In this document: positions 11,258 through 20,645 of the stretch, piece after piece | How positions within the stretch are numbered: the first letter of the stretch is position 1 | How the letters are laid out: the number at the start of each line of letters is the position of its first letter | Assembly: GCA_003210695.1 (NCBI GenBank) | Contig: QCUW01000006.1 | Span: 1-41,448 of the forward strand | Reading direction: 5' to 3' | DNA from: Prochlorococcus sp. AG-679-P15 | GTDB taxonomy: Bacteria > Cyanobacteriota > Cyanobacteriia > PCC-6307 > Cyanobiaceae | Length of the DNA stretch: 41,448 nucleotides | Position numbers and translations under genes: made by a program | The notes under the pieces: generated by a model | Seen by the model: the letters and a program-made list of their open reading frames with translations, nothing else | Told to the model about the DNA's origin: nothing | The model's database searches: none

Positions 11258-12418
11258 TTATTCTTTATTCCTTATTATTACTATAGGTGTTTTTTCATCG
11301 GCATTGCCTGCTGGATTAACCTTTAAGATTTTTTTGAGTATATTATTCACTGAATTATTTGAACTGGCTAATATTTTTACACCACCAAGGTCATTAACAT
11401 CAACCACTGCTACTTCTACTTTAAGTTGTTTTGATAATTTATCGCAAAACAATTTCGTATTTATTGGACCCATAACTATGCTTTTATCATATGGAACAAC
11501 TGTTCCACTAATGTCATCAATTAGTGAAGATTCAAAACCGGTTAACCTATAAAATATCCCTTTAACCCCAATACATTTAAACAAAAATCCTAAAATCAAT
11601 GAAAAGGCTATCCTCGTAACACCTATTTTATCAATTAGTAATTGCATCCCACAAGCCGTGGCAAGGCTACTGGTGGGATGAAAAAAATAACATAGTATTT
11701 TTGATAAGATATTGTATTCTAAATTTTGAGGTGCAATATATCTTCCTTGCATAATTGCTAGTGGTGTCTCACCTATAGTTAAAATATCATTCTCTCTTGT
11801 GACATTATTGCAGTAATTTATAATAGTTTCAATTGGATTATCAAATGATCCAAGCAGATCAGTTTTTATAGTGATACCCTCATAACCGAGTTTTAAAGGA
11901 ATTGAATTTAGTTCTTTTTTATTATGTCGATTCAAATTTACTAATAAACCATCTTGTTTTTTACTTATTCCAAAATGACCGTAATTTTCCCAAAAAACCT
12001 TTAACCATATATATTTGATTTTGTTTTTTAAATCGCTATTTTTAAATCTTAATATTACTTGTATTAGTAGTTCTGAATTTGATTTTATAATAGTTGTTGG
12101 CCAATAATTATTTATGTTTTTTTTTATGGAACCAGAAATAATATAAATATTTTCCTCATAATCTATATCGTTAAGATATTGATTATTTTTTGATTTAAAA
12201 AAATCTAAATCTAGATTTAGATTAGAAACCATAGTTTCTTTATATTTACTTTTATTGATTATTTTTAAATCAATAACCACTTCAATATTATTATCTTTAT
12301 TGCTTGATTTATAATCAAGAGGTACTAAAACTAAACTTGATTTGGGGAAATAATTAATATATAAATCTGAAATAATTATTAAAAATAAAAATATGAAAAA
12401 TATATTTAGAACAATCAT
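11258..12418 (-). CDS. CofE-like (F420-0:gamma-glutamyl ligase-type) membrane-anchored protein
   Basis: GITIKTDLLGSFDNPIETIINYCNNVTRENDILTIGETPLAIMQGRYI; N-terminal TM segment. Confidence 0.65.
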   Translation of the reverse strand: MIVLNIFFIFLFLIIISDLYINYFPKSSLVLVPLDYKSSNKDNNIEVVIDLKIINKSKYKETMVSNLNLDLDFFKSKNNQYLNDIDYEENIYIISGSIKKNINNYWPTTIIKSNSELLIQVILRFKNSDLKNKIKYIWLKVFWENYGHFGISKKQDGLLVNLNRHNKKELNSIPLKLGYEGITIKTDLLGSFDNPIETIINYCNNVTRENDILTIGETPLAIMQGRYIAPQNLEYNILSKILCYFFHPTSSLATACGMQLLIDKIGVTRIAFSLILGFLFKCIGVKGIFYRLTGFESSLIDDISGTVVPYDKSIVMGPINTKLFCDKLSKQLKVEVAVVDVNDLGGVKILASSNNSVNNILKKILKVNPAGNADEKTPIVIIRNKE

Positions 12419-12441
12419 ATAATTTTTATTTTAAAAACTCA

Positions 12442-12981
12442 TTAGAGATCATTTTTTTCTGAGATTATACTGTTGTATTCGTTAAAGCTTTCAACTGAGA
12501 ATGAGGTTTCTTTGATGTCAATTCCTTTTAATTCTCCAATAATTTTATTCAAATCATCAATATTAACCATTCCATTCTTATCAAATTTAACTTCTCCATT
12601 TTTATTCAAAATTATAGTCTGAGGAATTAAACCATTCCAATAGTAATTAGGTTGTTTTGAGTCTGTTTGAGAAGTATCGCTTTGGAATTCGTCCGTAGTG
12701 AGAGCTATCAAGTCAATATTATTTCTCCAAATTAGATCTAAACCCGAAATTATTGGAGCCATCGCTTTACTATCAGAGCTATCATCAAGATAAAAAAACA
12801 AAACAGATATTCTGCCGTTTTTTAATGATTCTTCAAGTGTAGTTTGAGGAGGAACTATTGCTCCATTTCCTGCATATATTGGAAAAATATTTCCGTCATA
12901 GCTATTTGTATCTCTACTTGCATTAGCTGGATAAGAACTAAAAAAGATTAATAAAATAAGTATTGATTGAAATAACTTCAT
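12442..12981 (-). CDS. Secreted/thylakoid thioredoxin-fold protein lacking a CXXC active site
   Basis: Signal peptide MKLFQSILILLIFFSSYPANAS; VLFFYLDDSSDSKAMAPIISGLDLIW; GLIPQTIILNKNGEV (cis-Pro region). Confidence 0.65.
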   Translation of the reverse strand: MKLFQSILILLIFFSSYPANASRDTNSYDGNIFPIYAGNGAIVPPQTTLEESLKNGRISVLFFYLDDSSDSKAMAPIISGLDLIWRNNIDLIALTTDEFQSDTSQTDSKQPNYYWNGLIPQTIILNKNGEVKFDKNGMVNIDDLNKIIGELKGIDIKETSFSVESFNEYNSIISEKNDL

Positions 12982-12995
12982 TAAAGGAAGGAAAT

Positions 12996-14618
12996 TTATT
13001 TAGTACTAGATCTGCCTAAACCTTGTAAGATTCCTTTCCCAACTAAACCAATAGCTTTGCCTACTACTTTTGTTAAGAAATTCACAAAAAGGTTACCAAT
13101 AGATTTTACAGCAATTTCTAATTGTGGAGCTATCGCATCTCTAATTTCAACTAATAAAGTAACTTGTTTTTGAAACCATTCTAAATTTTCTAGTTCTCTT
13201 TCTCTATTCTCATTCTTATAGTATCTTGTAAATTTAGAATCAATGATATCAATATATTCACGTTTACTTTCATATAAATAGATAGGCATATAAATATTTT
13301 CGTGCCACCTATTATAGTTGTTGATATTATTTCTAAATCTTTCAAAAGATCTTGTAGATTGCAACTGAGGATTTATGAGTATTGTTCTTAATTCCGGCCA
13401 ACTTGAACAAATATTAAATACTTCAGAGGCTAATAAATTACAATTTCTTATTATCCAATTAGATATAATATTTTCTAGAACAATAAATGATTCTGTTTCG
13501 TATAGGGGTAATAGTTTGCCATTATAATCTATGGGTTCATTTTTTATTATTGGATCGATAAACATTATTGATTCATGTGACTCTTTATCTATTTCATTGC
13601 ATGTTACTTCTTTATAAATATATTCATTTATTGAAATAGATTCGCCATTTTTTTTAACTCTGAAATAGCTTTCAGTTATATTTGATATGGTATTAAGCCT
13701 TAGTTCTTCAATAAGAGAATTAAAGTCCTCTTTATAGTCTTTTTCTTTATAATTTTCTTTTAAATTTTTTATTAAATTATCAAGTTCATCAAGCATTTTG
13801 CAAATTAGACGTGAAATAAACTCTTTTTTTATCCCTGACAAAATTATAGATGTATTATTAAATTCAACATCAAAATTGGTTGAATCAAATCTGTTACTAA
13901 GACGTTTAAATATTAAATCCCAAATTTCTAATGTATTTTTATCCTTTATAAAAATAGTATTAGTATTTTTATTCTCGATATTGATTTTGTTCTCAGTGTA
14001 AATAGCCTCTGAATAAAGGTCTAATGAATTACCCCATAAGAATATAAGAAAGGATTTGGCAGTTATAAGCTCTCTTAATCTTCCCTTTAAAATGAATTTG
14101 TAAAATTCAGGTGTTGAGTCAGAATTCACATATTTGAAGATATAATTTATTTCATTATCAATTTGCTTGAGACCAGATGACAATAATTTCTGATTAAAAG
14201 TAAGTCCTTTTTCTTTTTTAACAACTACAGAAGGATTATTTTCAAGATCGAATACTCTTCCTCCATCTGAGATGATATTTATAGACTCTAAAACTTTATC
14301 AACACTTGGGTTTAAAAGTAAACCTTCACTATTTAGAGAGGGAGTTACTTTTGTTTTATTTATAAGTTCACCAGAAAAAATTACAAGAATATTTGATTCG
14401 TCCCACCTCTCTTTTAATTTTAATAATTCTAATCTTATGAGATCTTCTGATTGATAATTAAGAATATTCCATATTATTAAATCTGGAGTTAAATTTTTAC
14501 TACCACTATCTAGTGTGATATTTAAATTATTGTCTAACGAAGTCAACTTTAATGATAATGATTCTGCAATTAAGCTTGGAGCAATAATAAGGATCGATTT
14601 TTTCTTAATTAATTCCAA
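12996..14618 (-). CDS. DUF3685-like cyanobacterial protein (Ycf55-related)
   Basis: Receiver-like N-terminus and C-terminal YDxxWHENIYMPIYLYESKREYIDI/FLTKVVGKAIGLVGKGILQGLGRSS region typical of the family. Confidence 0.6.
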   Translation of the reverse strand: MELIKKKSILIIAPSLIAESLSLKLTSLDNNLNITLDSGSKNLTPDLIIWNILNYQSEDLIRLELLKLKERWDESNILVIFSGELINKTKVTPSLNSEGLLLNPSVDKVLESINIISDGGRVFDLENNPSVVVKKEKGLTFNQKLLSSGLKQIDNEINYIFKYVNSDSTPEFYKFILKGRLRELITAKSFLIFLWGNSLDLYSEAIYTENKINIENKNTNTIFIKDKNTLEIWDLIFKRLSNRFDSTNFDVEFNNTSIILSGIKKEFISRLICKMLDELDNLIKNLKENYKEKDYKEDFNSLIEELRLNTISNITESYFRVKKNGESISINEYIYKEVTCNEIDKESHESIMFIDPIIKNEPIDYNGKLLPLYETESFIVLENIISNWIIRNCNLLASEVFNICSSWPELRTILINPQLQSTRSFERFRNNINNYNRWHENIYMPIYLYESKREYIDIIDSKFTRYYKNENRERELENLEWFQKQVTLLVEIRDAIAPQLEIAVKSIGNLFVNFLTKVVGKAIGLVGKGILQGLGRSSTK

Positions 14619-14697
14619 TTTAAAAAGTCTACCTCTTTTACAAAATTAACTAACAAATTCGTTAAAAACCAGTGCTGTATAAATATTCACTGGGTTT

Positions 14698-15465
14698 TCA
14701 GGCGTAATAGTCTTTATTAATTGGGATATCATTTATTCTTTCTGTAGTTAAAATATTATTTGCTTCACTTATTGTAAATTTATTTTCATAAAGAGCTTTC
14801 CCTACTATTACTCCGTGTAAACCAGAATGCTCGAATTTTGTTAATGATAATAAATCAGAAATTGAACCTACACCTCCAGAAGCAATAACAGGAACATCAG
14901 TAATTTCAAGAATCGTTTTTATAAAATCCTCATTTGTTCCTTCCAAGGTCCCATCAGTATTTATGTCAGTAACAACAAAACTGGCTATTTTAAAATTGGA
15001 AAATTCTTTTACTATATCTGTGGCTAATACATCTGATTGTTTTAACCATCCTCTTGTACTGACTTTCCCATCTTTTGCATCAATCCCAATAATTATTCTT
15101 TTTGGATATTTGGTTGATAAATCTTTTACTAATGCTTTATTTTCAATAGCAGAGGTACCCATTATTACCTTATCTACACCATAAGACAATAATTGTTCAA
15201 CTCTTTCAAGTGATCTTATACCCCCTCCAATTTGTATAGGAATGTTGACTTCATTTACAATCTTTTTAATTGATTGATCATTTGTAGGCATGCCGGTTTT
15301 AGCGGCATCCAAATCAACGATATGAATACATTTCGCACCTTCTTCTTCCCAATATTTAGCCTGCTCATGGGGTTCTCTTGAGAAGTCTTTTCTTTTGTTA
15401 AAGTCACCTTTAAAAAGTCTCACGCATTTACCATTCATCAAATCTATTGCTGGGATTAGTTTCAT
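14698..15465 (-). CDS. hisA: 1-(5-phosphoribosyl)-5-[(5-phosphoribosylamino)methylideneamino]imidazole-4-carboxamide isomerase
   Basis: IPAIDLMNGKCVRLFKGDF, IQIGGGIRSLE, VTDINTDGTLEG, VIASGGVGS. Confidence 0.97.
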   Translation of the reverse strand: MKLIPAIDLMNGKCVRLFKGDFNKRKDFSREPHEQAKYWEEEGAKCIHIVDLDAAKTGMPTNDQSIKKIVNEVNIPIQIGGGIRSLERVEQLLSYGVDKVIMGTSAIENKALVKDLSTKYPKRIIIGIDAKDGKVSTRGWLKQSDVLATDIVKEFSNFKIASFVVTDINTDGTLEGTNEDFIKTILEITDVPVIASGGVGSISDLLSLTKFEHSGLHGVIVGKALYENKFTISEANNILTTERINDIPINKDYYA

Positions 15466-15557
15466 AAATTGGTCCTTTTCATTAATTACTTCCTAGTAGT
15501 ACTATTCAATATGTAGTTCTAACTTAGATTACTACCTTAGTTTAATACTTTTGGAAT

Positions 15558-16478
15558 ATGAAAATTCTTGTAATGGGCGGCACAAGATTTGTTGGCAAGT
15601 CTTTGGTGGGCAAGTTGATAAGTCAAAATTATGATATTGATATCTTTACAAGGGGCAACAAATCTAATCCTGAGAATACAAATTTAATAAAGGGTGATAG
15701 AAATAATATCGAAAGTATTCTTAAGATAAAAGATAAAAAATATGATGTAATTTATGATATCTCTGGTCGTGAATTAAAACAAACAAAACTTCTTGTCGAG
15801 AATGTCGCGGATTCTTTTAAACGATATATTTACGTTAGTTCAGCAGGTGTTTATTCAGAGAATTATGAATTGCCCTTATCAGAGGACTCTCCACTTGATC
15901 CACAAAGTAGACATAAAGGAAAGTTCGAGACTGAAAATTGGCTAATTGAACAAAAGATCCCTTTTACAAGTTTTAGACCTACTTATATTTATGGACCAGG
16001 AAACTATAATAAAATTGAAAATTGGTTTTTTGAAAGATTATTACATCAAAAAAAAATCCCAATTCCTGGTGATGGTGCATTGATAACTCAGTTAGGCCAT
16101 GTCTCAGATTTAAGTGATGTAATGATTAAGTGTTTGAATTTTGAGAAATCTAAAAATTGTATCTATAACTGTTCTGGAGAAAAAGGAATAACTATAAAAG
16201 GTTTAATTTATATGTGTGCAGAAGTTTGTGGTTTAAATAAAAACGAAATATCTTTAAATAAATTTGATTTCGAAAAACTAGAACCTAAATCAAGAAAACT
16301 ATTCCCAATTAGATTAACTCACTATCAAACTGATATTTCCAAAATAAAAAACGATTTAAATTGGGAACCAAAATTTGATTTACTTAGTGGGTTGAAAGAC
16401 AGTTTTTTCAAAGATTATAAATTTAAAAAGGATAATGAATTTGATAGTAATTCAGATAGTATTCTTTTTAACTCTTAA
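15558..16478 (+). CDS. NAD-dependent epimerase/dehydratase (CSP41-like)
   Basis: MKILVMGGTRFVGKSLVGKL, YVSSAGVYSENYELPLSED, RPTYIYGPGNYN. Confidence 0.85.
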   Translation: MKILVMGGTRFVGKSLVGKLISQNYDIDIFTRGNKSNPENTNLIKGDRNNIESILKIKDKKYDVIYDISGRELKQTKLLVENVADSFKRYIYVSSAGVYSENYELPLSEDSPLDPQSRHKGKFETENWLIEQKIPFTSFRPTYIYGPGNYNKIENWFFERLLHQKKIPIPGDGALITQLGHVSDLSDVMIKCLNFEKSKNCIYNCSGEKGITIKGLIYMCAEVCGLNKNEISLNKFDFEKLEPKSRKLFPIRLTHYQTDISKIKNDLNWEPKFDLLSGLKDSFFKDYKFKKDNEFDSNSDSILFNS

Positions 16479-16994
16479 ATAATCTATAAAAGTTATTAGT
16501 GTCAAGAAAAGTCCTAGCCAATAAAATTTTATTCCTAAGGCAGATAAAAAATTATTTGAAAATGGTTGGAAAAATATAAGTAATGCAATAAAAAAGAAGA
16601 AGGTTTTGTATTTCCCTAGTCGAGAGGCAGGTAAACCATCTTTCATAGTAGTTCTTAATGCTGATATTATTAATTCTCTAAATAAAATTATTGCTAAAGA
16701 CCAAAAAGGAATTATTCCCATTTTACAGACCCATAATAATGGGATTAGCACAAATATTTTGTCTGTTAATGGGTCAATAATTGCTCCAAACTTAGTTTTA
16801 AGGTTAAATTTTCTCGCTAAATATCCATCAAAATAATCAGTTATTCCTCCAAGAATAATTAAAGCAAACACAAAGTTGGTTTTGTTTATTTCTAAAAATA
16901 TTATTAGCGGAAATGTTAGAAATAATCGAGTTATTGTCAAAATATTTGGAATATTTGCCAGTGATTTTTTAATATTTTTATGTTTGTTTAGCAA
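16452..16994 (-). CDS. pgsA: CDP-diacylglycerol--glycerol-3-phosphate 3-phosphatidyltransferase
   Basis: CDP-alcohol phosphotransferase motif DYFDGYLARKFNLKTKFGAIIDPLTDK. Confidence 0.93.
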   Translation of the reverse strand: MLNKHKNIKKSLANIPNILTITRLFLTFPLIIFLEINKTNFVFALIILGGITDYFDGYLARKFNLKTKFGAIIDPLTDKIFVLIPLLWVCKMGIIPFWSLAIILFRELIISALRTTMKDGLPASRLGKYKTFFFFIALLIFFQPFSNNFLSALGIKFYWLGLFLTLITFIDYLRVKKNTI

Positions 16995-17127
16995 AAGTTT
17001 TTTATAAATAAATTACATTTTACACTTTATTATGCTTTGGGTTTTATCAAAATCCTAAAGATTATAAACACTTCTTCTAACTTGTAATCAATTTATTTTA
17101 TATTATTAAATTATTAAAGATATTTAA

Positions 17128-17739
17128 ATGCAGCCTCATAGCTTAAAGCTATCTCCAAATTGTGATTTAATTATTTGTATTAAGGAATATTCTTTCTCAA
17201 ATAATCTATATGGTTATGTTTCAGGCGTAGTAGGAAATCTTAGTAAAGCTTGTATACAGTGCCCTGGTAACCAAGAAATTAGTAAATTTGAAGGTAACTT
17301 AGAAATAGTATCTCTCAATGGGCATTTTAATAATGGTGATGTTCATCTTCATTTAAGTTTCGCTGATGAGGGGTGTAATGTTTTTGGAGGTCATTTAGAA
17401 GTAGGTTCGATTGTTAAAAAAGGTACAGATATCTTATTAGTTTCTTTTGAGAATAAGACTATTGATATTTCAAGACAAAATTCAAATGATAATGAATCAA
17501 GAGTAAAAGCATATATTCTTAAAAATTGTCCTTGGTCAAAGAGAAGCATTAGGTTGCTTGATTCGTTATCTGTCCCTTATAAAGCTATTTTAATCGAGAA
17601 TGATCAAGACTTTAAAAAGGTAAATTCCTTAAGTAATCACAATACTTTTCCACAAATATTTTTAGATGATGTATTTTTTGGGGGATATGATGAACTCTCA
17701 AAACAAGCTAAATATGATTATTTAAGTTCATTTAAATAA
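17128..17739 (+). CDS. PCC/DUF296 domain - glutaredoxin fusion protein
   Basis: N-terminus LNGHFNNGDVHLHLSFADEGCNVFGGHLEVGSIV is PCC/DUF296-like; C-terminus VKAYILKNCPWSKRSIRLLDSLSVPYKAILI...TFPQIFLDDVFFGGYDELSK is glutaredoxin-like. Confidence 0.8.
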   Translation: MQPHSLKLSPNCDLIICIKEYSFSNNLYGYVSGVVGNLSKACIQCPGNQEISKFEGNLEIVSLNGHFNNGDVHLHLSFADEGCNVFGGHLEVGSIVKKGTDILLVSFENKTIDISRQNSNDNESRVKAYILKNCPWSKRSIRLLDSLSVPYKAILIENDQDFKKVNSLSNHNTFPQIFLDDVFFGGYDELSKQAKYDYLSSFK

Positions 17740-17772
17740 TCATATTAAATAATTAATTTTTAATATGATTAT
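17711..17772. terminator. Overlapping AT-rich perfect inverted repeats between convergent genes (alternative stem-loops, probable terminator)
   Basis: AATATGATTATTTAA (17711-17725), TTAAATAATCATATT (17732-17746), TTTAATATGATTAT (17759-17772). Confidence 0.65.
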
Positions 17773-17777
17773 CTGAC

Positions 17778-17966
17778 TTAATTGTCTCGATTAATAATTT
17801 TTTCAGTATTTAATTCATCTTCTAGCTGCTTTATTAATCTTGTGACTAGACTTTGAAACTCTGGTTGGCATCCTTTAAATGCTGCCTTGTGTCTGATAGG
17901 TTCATTTCTTGTTCTTAAGTCAGTAAGCATTAATTGTAATGCATCAATTTTTGGGCTAATTTCCAT
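17778..17966 (-). CDS. Small conserved cyanobacterial hypothetical protein
   Basis: 62-aa ORF MEISPKIDALQLMLTDLRTRNEPIRHKAAFKGCQPEFQSLVTRLIKQL; convergent with the upstream gene. Confidence 0.65.
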   Translation of the reverse strand: MEISPKIDALQLMLTDLRTRNEPIRHKAAFKGCQPEFQSLVTRLIKQLEDELNTEKIINRDN

Positions 17967-17990
17967 TGTTTTTTCCTATTTTTGCATCTT

Positions 17991-18650
17991 TTAAATAGTT
18001 TGCATAGCTTTTTTAAAAGAAACTTTTTTATTCTCACTGGAACTAGTCACTTCAATTATTTTATTAATGGATTTTTTATTAGTTAGTGAATCAATACAGC
18101 ATTTTGCTACTAATCTTCTTGGGATAGAGCCTTTAAATTGTGTATCTTCTTTTGTGTAATCTATGTTTTCAGTTTCGATGCTTTCACTTTCCTTTAATCC
18201 TCCTGGCCTTATTATCGTCCATTCAAAACTTGGATTTCTTAGAAAATTCTCACCTATTTTTTTCCATATAAGAATTAAGCCAAATAAGTTTAAGGGATGA
18301 AACAATTTGCCAGTACATAAAGAGCTAACTAATATGACTCTTTTAATACCAACTCTTTTACAACTTTGTAATTGTCTAAATACACCAAGCGCATCAACTT
18401 TTGCAGGTCCAGTTAAATCTAAGGAGGCTCTTGCTCCAGTTGCAATTATTAATGCATCTACATTTTCTAAAGCTTTATCTAAGGCATTCTTATCATCTAA
18501 TGAAACTCTTAAAGTCTCTGAATTTTTGGAATCATCTATAACATTTGAATTCTTTCTAACTATCTTCTTTATTTTTAATCCTTTTTTAACTGCTTCTTCA
18601 GCTATTCTGTATCCTGTTTTGCCCGAAGCTCCTGTAATTGCTACTTTCAT
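17991..18650 (-). CDS. NAD(P)-binding SDR-like (NmrA-type) family protein
   Basis: VAITGASGKTGYRIAEEAVKKG, DALIIATGARASLD, WTIIRPGGLKES. Confidence 0.85.
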   Translation of the reverse strand: MKVAITGASGKTGYRIAEEAVKKGLKIKKIVRKNSNVIDDSKNSETLRVSLDDKNALDKALENVDALIIATGARASLDLTGPAKVDALGVFRQLQSCKRVGIKRVILVSSLCTGKLFHPLNLFGLILIWKKIGENFLRNPSFEWTIIRPGGLKESESIETENIDYTKEDTQFKGSIPRRLVAKCCIDSLTNKKSINKIIEVTSSSENKKVSFKKAMQTI

Positions 18651-18686
18651 AATGTAAGTTCCTTATTTAATTATTATATGAAGTTT

Positions 18687-19340
18687 TCAGGGCTTTTTAC
18701 ATATGAATTTCTTTTTTCTATTGGGATATAGAGTTCTGCACATTAAGCATTTTGTTCCATCGCAGCCTCTTGCTGTACAGTATTCCCTTCCGTAAAAGAT
18801 TATTTGTAAATGTAGTTTATTCCACTCTGATATTGGAAATAATTTTTTAAGATCCTTCTCTGTTTGTATTACATTTTCACCTTTTGTAAGTCCCCATCTT
18901 TGAGATAAGCGATGTATGTGTGTATCAACAGGGAATGATGGAATATCAAAAACTTGTGACATTACAACTGAAGCTGTTTTATGACCAACTCCAGGGAGTG
19001 ATTCAAGTTCCTTAAATGAATTGGGTACTAAACTATGAAATTTTTCTATTATCAATTTTGATAAAAGGTAAATATTTTTGGATTTTTGATTAGAAAGACC
19101 TAATTGTTTTATGTAGCTATAAATCTTGGAAACACCAAGATTTACCATTTTTTCTGGAGTATCTGCAACTTTGAATAATTTCTTAGTTAATTCATTAACT
19201 TTCTTATCTGTTGACTGTGCGCTTAATACCACTGCGACAAGGAGTGTAAAAGCATTTGTGTGATCAAGAGGAATTGGTGGAGATGGATATAGTTTTTTAA
19301 GTTCTTTGAGGATTATCTTTGCTCTTTCACTCTTTTTCAT
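18687..19340 (-). CDS. nth: Endonuclease III
   Basis: HhH LPGVGHKTASVVMSQVFDIPSFPVDTHIHRLSQRWGL; 4Fe-4S Cys cluster CTARGCDGTKCLMC. Confidence 0.95.
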   Translation of the reverse strand: MKKSERAKIILKELKKLYPSPPIPLDHTNAFTLLVAVVLSAQSTDKKVNELTKKLFKVADTPEKMVNLGVSKIYSYIKQLGLSNQKSKNIYLLSKLIIEKFHSLVPNSFKELESLPGVGHKTASVVMSQVFDIPSFPVDTHIHRLSQRWGLTKGENVIQTEKDLKKLFPISEWNKLHLQIIFYGREYCTARGCDGTKCLMCRTLYPNRKKKFICKKP

Positions 19341-19438
19341 TTATTGATTTTCTTAAAGTATGTATAAAATTATACAAGCATTATTTTGTATGAATGTTTT
19401 CTGCTAACTTTAATTAGTCTAGAGACTTAAATGTTTAG

Positions 19439-20497
19439 GTGGAACAAAAGGCTTTAATAATTGAAGGATTGCATCACAAATATGATAATAAAAAAAACTC
19501 AAATTGGGTATTAAATTCTATTAATTTAAGAATTGAAGCTGGCGAATTGTTAGGCCTTCTAGGTCCTTCTGGGTGTGGTAAGACAACTCTTTTAAGATTG
19601 ATAGCAGGATTCGAATACCCTTCAAAAGGAAAAATTACTTTAAATAATAGAGAAATTTCAAACAGACATAAAATACTTTCTCCAGAAAAAAGAAAAATTG
19701 GAATGGTTTTTCAGGATTATGCTCTTTTCCCACATTTAACTGTTTTAGAAAATGCAATGTTTGGTTTGAATGACAAAAGGAATAAATCTAGATTAGATTT
19801 TTTATTAAAAATTGTGGGTCTTGACAAATTAATAAATAGATATCCTCATGAGTTATCAGGAGGACAAAAACAAAGGCTTGCTATTGCCAGAGCTTTAGCT
19901 CCAGGAACCAACTTCATGTTGTTGGATGAACCATTTTGTAGTCTTGATATGCACGTAAAATTAAAATTGAGAAGTGAACTTCCAAATATTCTCAGAAATT
20001 GCAATGCTAGTGGATTAATGGTTACTCATGATCCAGAAGAGGCAATGTCTATTTGCAATAAGGTTGCTGTGATGAATGAAGGGAAAATACATCAAATTGA
20101 CACTCCTATAAATCTTTTAGAAAACCCTAAAACACTTTTTGTAAGTAGTTTTATTCTTGGCAACAATATTCTTAATCTCAAAAAAGAAGAGAACTCTTAC
20201 TCATGCTGTTTAGGCGAAATAAATACTTCTTATTTGAAGGGTAATATTAAAATAAAATTTATTTCTATTTCCCCAAAATTTATTGTTATTGAAAATTCTA
20301 ATGATGGAAAAGCATTGATAGTTTCAAAAGAATTTCTGGGTGAATATTTTATTTATAAAATATCTTTTAAAGGAGAAACATTAAGGGTTAGAACTAAAAT
20401 TAATAAGAGTTTTAATATTGGTGATAAATGTTTCTTAAGTATTGCTAAAGATAGCTTCTATTTTGTATATCCAGGCGCACATAAAATTTTTATTTAA
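19439..20497 (+). CDS. ABC transporter ATP-binding protein, Fe3+/FutC-like (FbpC family)
   Basis: Walker A GPSGCGKTTLL, LSGGQKQRLAIARALA, VFQDYALFPHLTVLENAMFGL; C-terminal TOBE-like region; GTG start. Confidence 0.85.
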   Translation: MEQKALIIEGLHHKYDNKKNSNWVLNSINLRIEAGELLGLLGPSGCGKTTLLRLIAGFEYPSKGKITLNNREISNRHKILSPEKRKIGMVFQDYALFPHLTVLENAMFGLNDKRNKSRLDFLLKIVGLDKLINRYPHELSGGQKQRLAIARALAPGTNFMLLDEPFCSLDMHVKLKLRSELPNILRNCNASGLMVTHDPEEAMSICNKVAVMNEGKIHQIDTPINLLENPKTLFVSSFILGNNILNLKKEENSYSCCLGEINTSYLKGNIKIKFISISPKFIVIENSNDGKALIVSKEFLGEYFIYKISFKGETLRVRTKINKSFNIGDKCFLSIAKDSFYFVYPGAHKIFI

Positions 20498-20505
20498 TAA
20501 AAACT

Positions 20506-20628
20506 TTATAAGCAATTACATCTGCCCCCTTTCCAGTTTGAGCATTTTTTCTTTTTACATTTCTTCTTTTTATTTACATATATTTTATTAATTAACGCCA
20601 ACTCCGAACTATAGTTTTCAAATTCCAT
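20506..20628 (-). CDS. 40-aa Lys/Cys-rich peptide (not in the ORF track)
   Basis: MEFENYSSELALINKIYVNKKKKCKKKKCSNWKGGRCNCL*; its upstream region contains the Fur-like box. Confidence 0.55.
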   Translation of the reverse strand: MEFENYSSELALINKIYVNKKKKCKKKKCSNWKGGRCNCL

Positions 20629-20645
20629 TTAATTTATATTGCTAT

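Noticed and set aside
18307-18657. 116-aa plus-strand ORF antisense to the SDR-like gene
   Set aside because: Antisense shadow ORF
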